Of a stretch of DNA of 27,499 nt, positions 22,497 to 27,499 are shown in pieces (the first letter of the stretch is position 1; every line of letters begins with the position of its first letter). The DNA lies in assembly GCA_016840245.1 (NCBI GenBank), contig JAEOST010000684.1, positions 1 to 27,499 of the forward strand, given 5' to 3'. Origin of the DNA: Candidatus Thorarchaeota archaeon (GTDB lineage: Archaea > Asgardarchaeota > Thorarchaeia > Thorarchaeales > Thorarchaeaceae). Position numbers and translations under genes: made by a program. The notes beneath the pieces are model-generated. The model had not been told where the DNA came from, searched no databases, and saw only the letters and a list, made by a program, of their open reading frames with translations.

Positions 22497-22847
22497 ATGC
22501 GTAAGAGGAATGGCACCATCATTTGGCCAGCATATATTGACTCCACTCTGTCAAGGTCGCAGGGACGTAGAATACCCACAAATCTTGCAGCTCCCAATGT
22601 CACAATAGATATTCTGACTGAGGCGGCTCAGGTAACAGATTTAGAATTCGATGTTGAGGCTGAGAAGTTGTACCCCCGTACGTGGTCAGAGGGAACAAGA
22701 GGATACATCGTAGTGAGTGGAACGAGTCATTCCAAGAAGAGACTTATTCTCATGCTGGCAAAGAGTGTCAGAAAGATTGTTGCACAGAGAGCTTCTGCTG
22801 CACAGGCTGCCTCCAAGAAAAAGGGTAAGAAGAAGAAGCGAAGATAG
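22497..22847 (+). CDS. srp19: Signal recognition particle protein SRP19
   Basis: A 116-aa RNA-binding protein that folds the SRP RNA so SRP54 can bind. The segment TIIWPAYIDSTLSRSQGRRI is the SRP19 signature, followed by LAAPNVTIDILTEAAQ and EAEKLYPRTWSEGTRGYIVV. The tail from about residue 95 is Lys-rich (SKKKGKKKKRR), as usual. The frame is open for another 92 codons upstream across the divergent deaminase, but that part does not look like SRP19 and lies before the TATA-like box. gar1 follows after 18 nt; srp19-gar1 linkage is common in archaea. Confidence 0.95.
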   Translation: MRKRNGTIIWPAYIDSTLSRSQGRRIPTNLAAPNVTIDILTEAAQVTDLEFDVEAEKLYPRTWSEGTRGYIVVSGTSHSKKRLILMLAKSVRKIVAQRASAAQAASKKKGKKKKRR

Positions 22848-22865
22848 AAGAGAGTCTGGGTACAA

Positions 22866-23108
22866 ATGAAACGTCTAGGAACTGTACTGCATGTGTCAAA
22901 ACGTGGTTCAATCATTGTCAGAACAGATCAGTCCCCCTCCATTGGCTCCCATTCTATAGTACTTGATAAGCAAGCAAACAAAGTAGGTATTGTAGTGGAT
23001 GTCTTTGGACCTGTGAAGGAACCATATGTTGCAGTGAAGCCTGATCGAAAAGTTGATGCAGAACGGCTCATTGGTCAAATACTATACTTAAAAAAGAGGA
23101 ATCGGTAA
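22866..23108 (+). CDS. gar1: H/ACA RNP protein Gar1
   Basis: An 80-aa beta-barrel protein of the H/ACA pseudouridylation complex that binds Cbf5. MKRLGTVLHVSKRGSIIVRT, GSHSIVLDKQANKVGIVVDV and FGPVKEPYVAVKP are the characteristic Gar1 segments; there are no Gly/Arg-rich extensions, as normal for archaea. It follows srp19 closely and is probably co-transcribed. In several archaea the next gene is a TFB; here a TFE-beta-like gene comes 134 nt later, keeping a link with transcription initiation. Confidence 0.95.
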   Translation: MKRLGTVLHVSKRGSIIVRTDQSPSIGSHSIVLDKQANKVGIVVDVFGPVKEPYVAVKPDRKVDAERLIGQILYLKKRNR

Positions 23109-23196
23109 TGTACACATTCGTACATAGCAGCTAGATTTATTGCAGCGGATGGCAATTGATTTCGGCAGCTTCCGAATTCTTTATCTGAAGCCGCTT

Positions 23197-23219
23197 TACA
23201 TGGATAGCGATGCCATGTA
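23197..23219 (+). repeat. 7-bp inverted repeat upstream of the TFE-beta-like gene
   Basis: TACATGG (23197-23203) and CCATGTA (23213-23219) are perfect complements around a 9-nt spacer, ending 23 nt before the ATG at 23243. It could be an operator or an RNA hairpin in the leader. The rest of the gap between gar1 and this point shows no recognised element. Confidence 0.5.
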
Positions 23220-23242
23220 TCTAAGCGTTAAAGGTCATACCT

Positions 23243-23584
23243 ATGAGCGACATAGCAGCCCAAATACTAACCGCGCTACGAACTGCGGGAAGTGAAGGAC
23301 TGCTAGTAGATGAACTTGCAGATAGACTTGGCGTAGACTCAGACACAATAACGACTGAAATCGAACGATTGACATCAGAGGGACTAATATTGCAAAAGAC
23401 CGAACTCAAGAACGAACGACCTCTCCTTAGAGCACAGATTGGCGATGAGGCCGAACCAAGTACTTTGACTGATTTAAATGGCTGTCCATGTTTCCACTGT
23501 CTTAAGATTGGAAGATGTGGACTACGACAACCCGACTCTCCTGCTAGTTGCAGCGAGTTAGAAACATGGATGGAGTCGACATAG
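23243..23584 (+). CDS. Short TFE-beta/RPC34-like winged-helix iron-sulfur protein
   Basis: A 113-aa protein: one winged-helix domain (about 1-65, ILTALRTAGSEGLLVDELAD then RLGVDSDTITTEIERL) followed by a cysteine cluster at the C-terminus. The cysteines Cys83, Cys86, Cys92 and Cys103 have spacing C-x2-C-x5-C-x10-C and end in an SPASCSELETWM context. This is the 4Fe-4S pattern of human RPC39 and archaeal TFE-beta. Such proteins help RNA polymerase open DNA at promoters together with TFE-alpha. An extra Cys81 is present. It is short compared with typical TFE-beta. Assignment from motif and architecture; good but not certain. Confidence 0.75.
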   Translation: MSDIAAQILTALRTAGSEGLLVDELADRLGVDSDTITTEIERLTSEGLILQKTELKNERPLLRAQIGDEAEPSTLTDLNGCPCFHCLKIGRCGLRQPDSPASCSELETWMEST

Positions 23585-23586
23585 AC

Positions 23587-24213
23587 TCATCCATCATTCT
23601 CTTTTCCAGATTCAGCCCTCTTCTTTGGGCTAAAAGCCAACAGGTAAATCTCAGCACTCGATTTTCTCGATGCTTCAGGCTTTACCAGTTTAACTGATTT
23701 GAATTTCGTCCGGGTGTCCTTTAGGAATTCCTGGAAGCCTGAACCTTGGAATACTTTTGTTAAGACTTTACCTTTTCCCGTCAACAGTTTCAGACCAAGA
23801 TTCACGGTGGTCTCAGCCAGAGCGAGTTGTCGCACAACATCCAAGTCCCAGTTACCAGTCACATTAGGTGCACAATCTGAGATGACAAGATCCGCAGTTC
23901 CCCCAGTAAGTTCCTCAATCTGCTTGATGACGCTAGGGTCTGTTATATCTCCTTGAATAAACGAAACACGGTCAATCGGAGGCATGGAAATAAGATCCAC
24001 GGCGACAATCTGTAGTCCGCTATCTAATTCTTTGAGTACCTGAGTCCATCCCCCTGGACTTGAACAAAGTTCTACTACCTTATCAACACCTTCCAAGAGC
24101 CTGTACTTGTCTGCAATCTGTCTAAGTTTGTAAGCTGATCTTGCCCTGTATCCGTGTTTCTTTGCAGATACATAGTAGTGTTCCTTTGTTCGTGGTTTCT
24201 TTGGTCTTGCCAT
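23587..24213 (-). CDS. rlmE: FtsJ/RlmE-type rRNA 2'-O-methyltransferase
   Basis: A 208-aa SAM-dependent methyltransferase that modifies a uridine ribose in large-subunit rRNA. RARSAYKLRQI at the start carries the first catalytic Lys; ELCSSPGGWTQVL is the SAM-binding loop; SDCAPN carries the catalytic Asp, KVFQGS the second Lys, and SSAEIYLLAF the Glu, so the K-D-K-E set is complete. Many archaeal members have a C-terminal TRAM domain; this one ends after a short charged tail. It starts 4 nt after trm1, so the two form a minus-strand RNA-methylation operon, convergent with the TFE-beta-like gene two bases away. Confidence 0.95.
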   Translation of the reverse strand: MARPKKPRTKEHYYVSAKKHGYRARSAYKLRQIADKYRLLEGVDKVVELCSSPGGWTQVLKELDSGLQIVAVDLISMPPIDRVSFIQGDITDPSVIKQIEELTGGTADLVISDCAPNVTGNWDLDVVRQLALAETTVNLGLKLLTGKGKVLTKVFQGSGFQEFLKDTRTKFKSVKLVKPEASRKSSAEIYLLAFSPKKRAESGKENDG

Positions 24214-24217
24214 AACA

Positions 24218-25423
24218 CTACCTACTCCTGTTTAGTTCCTCAATAATCCTTGCAATCTCTCTCACACTGGCTTCTGTTCTAATTGCAGTTGGCTTGAAGT
24301 GTGTTCTACATGCATTATGACCCTGCTCACTTAGCTTTTCAACTATATCGCTTAGTCTAGGCGGTATGAAACTGTGCAAATCGCACAACGCATGAATGTC
24401 TACATACATGTGATTTGTCATCTCCGCTTCTCCAATCATCTTGTCTAGAATACGTGGGGTTCGCCTATTGAAGATGAATTCCTGCTCATTTAGCAAGTTT
24501 TCTGCAGTAGTCAATAGATTCTGGTCGTAGAGTTCACCAATCCAAAGGGGACCTGCAACTCTCAGTCTTCCTGTGCAACCTGTATCTCTGTGAACCTCAA
24601 CAACCTCTGCTGAATCCATTGTTGATGAGAACATTCGTGCCTCCATACATGCCGGACAATAGGTTATGAATCCAATGTCATCTGCCTGTTGGTTTGATGT
24701 TGTTCTATCTGCTTTGACCTTTAGCCATACTCGAACATAGTGGTCTGCACTCAATGAAACAAGAGGTGTGACTGACTGGTCGTTCATCCCCGCGACATGA
24801 TATGCTAGACCGATGAGAAGACGTACTGCAATCTCGTGCAAGAATGGTGCTTTGATGGAATACCCACCATACTTCCGTTGTGCAACCCTGGGAAATATAC
24901 CACACAGGACTGGCATGTCGGTTGCAGTGAGTGCAAGAAGTCCTTGTCTAGGACTGAGCGACTGCATGGCAGAATTGAGGAATGGTGCAGGTGTTCCAAA
25001 TGGATCTACATCAACAAAGTCGAACCTCTTCTCTCGAGACTCTGTGAGGAGAAGAATCCTTGCATCCCCTCTCTTTACTTCTGCTCTATCTTCAATTCCA
25101 TTCAGTTTGAGGTTCTGTGTCGCGATGTCAACAGCAACCGGGTTCACATCAAACAGGACTGAGTTGAAGTCCCCAGAGCACTCCTTGAGGTATCTCATGG
25201 CTCTGATGCCTGAGCCTGCTAGTGGTTCGCACAGAAGCTTGACCTTGGATTGTTCTTGATGAGCTGAAAGGAAGAGAACTGAGAGGTCTCTATTCACGGT
25301 CATTCGGGGGTTATAGAAGACAGGAAGTGCCGTAGTTGGTTGGGACTTGTTCTCACTATAGTGGTCAAGGTCTGCACTGAGGAATGATATCTTTCCCTCT
25401 TGATATTCCTTCAACTGTACCAT
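24218..25423 (-). CDS. trm1: tRNA (guanine26-N2)-dimethyltransferase Trm1
   Basis: A 401-aa enzyme that makes N2,N2-dimethylguanosine at position 26 of tRNAs; full length. The N-terminal EYQEGKISFLSADLDHY and FYNPRMTVNRDLSV, the SAM-binding LCEPLAGSGIRAMRYLKE, the catalytic DVDPFGTPAPFL, and LLALTATDMPVLCG are all conserved. A C-terminal zinc site CPAC ... TGCTGRLRVAGPLWIGEL follows, as in archaeal Trm1. A TTTATTAA on the minus strand near 25455 would give a very short leader. It is the first gene of the trm1-rlmE unit. Confidence 0.97.
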   Translation of the reverse strand: MVQLKEYQEGKISFLSADLDHYSENKSQPTTALPVFYNPRMTVNRDLSVLFLSAHQEQSKVKLLCEPLAGSGIRAMRYLKECSGDFNSVLFDVNPVAVDIATQNLKLNGIEDRAEVKRGDARILLLTESREKRFDFVDVDPFGTPAPFLNSAMQSLSPRQGLLALTATDMPVLCGIFPRVAQRKYGGYSIKAPFLHEIAVRLLIGLAYHVAGMNDQSVTPLVSLSADHYVRVWLKVKADRTTSNQQADDIGFITYCPACMEARMFSSTMDSAEVVEVHRDTGCTGRLRVAGPLWIGELYDQNLLTTAENLLNEQEFIFNRRTPRILDKMIGEAEMTNHMYVDIHALCDLHSFIPPRLSDIVEKLSEQGHNACRTHFKPTAIRTEASVREIARIIEELNRSR

Positions 25424-25470
25424 ACGTCTTCATTGAAATTGATGAGGGTCTGTTAATAAACGAGTGGGAG

Positions 25471-25573
25471 TGTCATGGTCCCAAAACCGCACCTTGTCCA
25501 TTGAAAAAGAATCCATACTCAAACTAGAGACAGCATATGTCCCAGATTAAGAGGCTTCCAAAGGACCATGACA
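25471..25573. repeat. 103-bp segment bounded by an 11-bp perfect inverted repeat
   Basis: TGTCATGGTCC (25471-25481) and GGACCATGACA (25563-25573) are exact reverse complements 81 nt apart, between the trm1 start and the cyclophilin. A small inner hairpin (GACA-GCATA-TGTC) lies inside. The segment has no convincing reading frame. It could be the closing stem of a structured RNA, a pair of regulator sites or a small mobile remnant. The TATA-like TTAATAAA at 25452-25459 would start plus-strand transcription close to the first arm. Confidence 0.6.
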
Positions 25574-25682
25574 TAGTGGAATCTCGACAATGCCTTTTGA
25601 AGTCCTACAAAGTACACTCCGGAATCCCTAAGTGGAATGCGTGATTCTTGTTAGTATCTACTACATTGTTTGTGGTGTTATT

Positions 25683-26171
25683 ATGACTGTAAAAATCAGG
25701 ATTGATACAGAGTATGGACCTATCAGTGCAGATCTCTGGAGCGATGATGCAATAAACACAGTGAAGAATTTCGTCACCCTTGCCCAAAGCGGTTACTTTG
25801 ACGGACACACATTTCACAGGGTCGTAGATGACTTTGTGATACAGGGTGGTGATCCCACAGGAACTGGCAGGGGTGGTCCCGGTTACGCAATCCCCTGTGA
25901 AACTCGTGGGCACAGACAGAAGCACGCTGATGGGTCATTCTCGATGGCTCATGCAGGTAGAGATACTGGTGGTAGTCAGTTCTTCATTGTACTCAATGGG
26001 GGCAACTGCAAGCATCTAAATGGTAAACATACTGTATTTGGACAAGTTACCGAAGGATTCGATATTGTCCAGAAGGTAAAGCAGGGTGATAAGATGCTAA
26101 AGGTTGAAGTCCTTGAGGTGGACCCTGCCATTGAAGGTCATGAATTGCAGAAACTAAAGTCAATGCGTTAG
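25683..26171 (+). CDS. Cyclophilin-type peptidyl-prolyl cis-trans isomerase
   Basis: A single-domain cytosolic cyclophilin of 162 aa that speeds proline isomerisation during folding. FHRVVDDFVIQGGDPTGTG (His45, catalytic Arg46, Phe51, Gln54), SMAHAGRDTGGSQFFIVL (Phe100) and HLNGKHTVFG (His116) cover the active site. Where human CypA has Trp121, the ligand for cyclosporin, this protein has His111. The frame runs upstream to GTG 25632, adding a hydrophobic stretch. The ATG at 25683 has a GGTG before it and gives the family N-terminus, so it is chosen. Cyclophilins are patchy in archaea. Confidence 0.93.
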   Translation: MTVKIRIDTEYGPISADLWSDDAINTVKNFVTLAQSGYFDGHTFHRVVDDFVIQGGDPTGTGRGGPGYAIPCETRGHRQKHADGSFSMAHAGRDTGGSQFFIVLNGGNCKHLNGKHTVFGQVTEGFDIVQKVKQGDKMLKVEVLEVDPAIEGHELQKLKSMR

Positions 26172-26199
26172 TCTGAAAATCACATTTCGAGGAATCCGA

Positions 26200-27096
26200 A
26201 TGCGATACGGAATAGTTCCCCTGGAATTCAAACCCACTGTAGAACGAATCGTGGTTGATGGTGTTCCTGACTTCTCTCGATTCAATATAATCGAGATGGT
26301 CAGAGAGGCAGTGCAGATTGAGTACATCAGTGTGATTGAGATTACAATGGATATGCTCTATGTGATTCCAGGGGCACTAACTCCTGATACAATTAATCAG
26401 CTTGCAGAGCTCAAGGATGAGCTCGGACACTCATACACTGCTCATCTCCCCCTCTGGTCCATTGAGCCAGCCACATTCAACGAACCTGTGAGAAAGGGAA
26501 GTGTTGACAGTATTGTCGAGTCAATCAAGCTGGTCGAACCACTAGAACCTGAGTTCTACGTTCTTCATTCAACAGGCGCTCTTGCTGCAGAGTTCTCACG
26601 ACTGGCTTTCGGAAAGGAGATTGTCAACGTGATATGCACCGCAATGGCTGGCTTCTCTGCAACGAGTGTTGAAGAGATACTTGCTAGGAGTGAGATTGAC
26701 CCAAGACGAATCGCAGTTGAGAATATAGAGTTTCCATTCGATATCACCCGTGCAATCGTTGACGAGTACGACCTGAGCATCTGTTTCGATACAGGTCATA
26801 CCTTGGCCAAGTTCTCTGGTGACGAGTCAGTGGTTGATTTCTATAGAACTCATAAGGATAGAATAACGGAGCTCCACCTCAATGATGGAACCTGCAAGAT
26901 AGTAGAGGGAGTGTCTATCCCTGATGATCACATGGCACTGGGCACAGGCGAATTGCCAGTCAGGGAATTCATGCTTGAGCTCGTAAAGGATGGCTTCAAT
27001 GGTCCAATGATATTCGAACTGACCTTTGAAGAGGCAAGACAGTCACTCGGGACGATACAGGATGTTGTTCCTGAAGCCCTTTGGGAACTAGAGTGA
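26200..27096 (+). CDS. TIM-barrel protein of the xylose isomerase/AP endonuclease 2 superfamily, possibly CbiR-like
   Basis: A 298-aa single-domain barrel. Predicted metal ligands at the ends of strands: Glu174 in AVENIEFPFD, His200 in FDTGH, His226 in LHLND and Glu273 in IFELTF, with His82 (AHLPL) and His123 (YVLH) facing the site. The run SYTAHLPLWSIEP, then a helix and LVEPLEPEFYVLH, resembles what I recall of CbiR, a phosphodiesterase that removes the lower ligand of cobamides for remodelling. A generic sugar-phosphate isomerase or endonuclease IV role is the alternative. The ATG follows GAGGAAT. Its TGA stop abuts the convergent stop of the next gene. Confidence 0.82.
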   Translation: MRYGIVPLEFKPTVERIVVDGVPDFSRFNIIEMVREAVQIEYISVIEITMDMLYVIPGALTPDTINQLAELKDELGHSYTAHLPLWSIEPATFNEPVRKGSVDSIVESIKLVEPLEPEFYVLHSTGALAAEFSRLAFGKEIVNVICTAMAGFSATSVEEILARSEIDPRRIAVENIEFPFDITRAIVDEYDLSICFDTGHTLAKFSGDESVVDFYRTHKDRITELHLNDGTCKIVEGVSIPDDHMALGTGELPVREFMLELVKDGFNGPMIFELTFEEARQSLGTIQDVVPEALWELE

Positions 27097-27499
27097 TCAA
27101 AGGTAACAGAGATCCCATGTTGGATGGAAGCTGTGAACTAGAATCATGATTTCATTGTAATCATCTACACCCATAACGAGTCTTGGACAGAATCCTACGT
27201 AATCTTTGTAAACAGTGAAGTGAACGTGATCCGTAGGGACCGGTGTTAGAAATCTTCCAATCTGTTCACCTTTTACCACCCAATCTCCTACCTGTACATC
27301 GAGCATTGCCAATTGTTGATCTCGTAAGGTTTCGTTTGCATCTCCCTCAAAACCGTACTCGATGAGTATTGTTTCATTGAATCGAATCTTCACACCAATT
27401 CCGTAGATTGTTGTATTTTCCATACTACGAATATTGATCTCTTCAACAAATCCAGGACCCGCAGCAATCACGGGGGAATTATTGTAGAACATATAGTCA
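27097..27499 (-). CDS. M23-like peptidase domain protein (partial, runs off the window)
   Basis: The frame is open to the end of the window on the minus strand. A Met occurs at 27492, but the residues before it (Asp-Tyr) also fit, so the gene probably begins outside. The visible 133 residues show the M23/LytM-like order: NNSPVIAAGPGFVEEI (normally following H-x3-D, whose Asp could be the one at the window edge), then VGDWVVKGEQIGRF, and DHVHFTVYKD with the H-x-H ligand. M23 proteins cut peptide bridges in cell walls or act as inactive scaffolds; an archaeal target is unclear. It ends in LCYL with the stop directly at the convergent neighbour. Confidence 0.6.
   Translation of the reverse strand, partial: DYMFYNNSPVIAAGPGFVEEINIRSMENTTIYGIGVKIRFNETILIEYGFEGDANETLRDQQLAMLDVQVGDWVVKGEQIGRFLTPVPTDHVHFTVYKDYVGFCPRLVMGVDDYNEIMILVHSFHPTWDLCYL

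Noticed and set aside
23109..23242. Possible H/ACA guide RNA next to gar1
   Set aside because: No ACA tail after a hairpin and no kink-turn pattern could be made out by eye.
24813..25259. A 148-codon plus-strand frame opposite trm1
   Set aside because: Antisense to a clearly conserved gene; Ser/Arg-rich shadow composition.
1..27499. CRISPR arrays, insertion sequences, integrases, toxin-antitoxin pairs and rRNA genes
   Set aside because: None seen: no regularly spaced repeats, no transposase or recombinase motifs. The RHH protein is paired with ftsZ rather than a toxin.

Overview
The window looks like a piece of an archaeal chromosome. Archaeal-type ribosomal proteins, SRP19, Gar1, an Sm-like protein, Trm1, a TFE-beta-like factor, an archaeal tRNA intron and tetrahydromethanopterin C1 enzymes all occur together. 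Many genes have Shine-Dalgarno sites of the GGTGA or GGAGG type, and AT-rich TATA-like boxes lie upstream of several of them. FtsZ, an Urm1-like protein, a C1 (Wood-Ljungdahl-type) branch and a glycyl radical enzyme in one moderate-GC genome suggest an Asgard archaeon, perhaps Thorarchaeota-like. That lineage is an inference; no rRNA is present to confirm it.

Layout. 1-2509: the tail of an unknown gene, then a glycyl radical enzyme of the hydroxyproline dehydratase/arylacetate decarboxylase group with an altered active-site motif. 2706-5514: rpl3-rpl4-rpl23-rpl2, ending in a hairpin terminator. 5491-6368: an unusual patch in which the 3' end of rpl2 and its terminator reappear as two degenerate copies around a secreted-protein gene. 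The usual next genes of the S10 operon (S19, L22, S3) are missing. 6425-8688: a membrane protein, then a ribbon-helix-helix regulator overlapping ftsZ (cdrS-ftsZ arrangement). 8858-11107: Sm-like protein, beta and gamma subunits of a 2-oxoacid:ferredoxin oxidoreductase, and an Urm1/MoaD-like protein. 11215-12672: an MFS transporter. 12736-15643: fwdC-mch on the minus strand and ftr on the plus strand, fired from one divergent promoter with a perfect inverted repeat beside both TATA-like boxes. These are three enzymes of one-carbon transfer between methanofuran and tetrahydromethanopterin.

15645-17940: a DUF362 protein, tRNA-Thr(GGT), a TIGR04076-like protein and two small unknown proteins. 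18014-19732: a GH13 alpha-glucosidase. 19793-19900: tRNA-Pro(TGG) with a 31-nt intron. 20163-22362: an XRE-type regulator, pyrB and dCMP deaminase (pyrimidine metabolism). 22497-23584: srp19, gar1 and a short TFE-beta/RPC34-like protein. 23587-25423: trm1 and rlmE, an RNA-methylation operon on the minus strand. 25471-27499: a 103-bp segment bounded by an 11-bp inverted repeat, a cyclophilin, a TIM-barrel protein possibly of the CbiR type, and a partial M23-like protein running off the end.

No CRISPR array, transposase, integrase or rRNA gene was seen. The strongest leads are the rpl2 3'-end repeats, the GCVT active site of the glycyl radical enzyme, the symmetric fwdC/ftr operator and the minimal TFE-beta-like protein.
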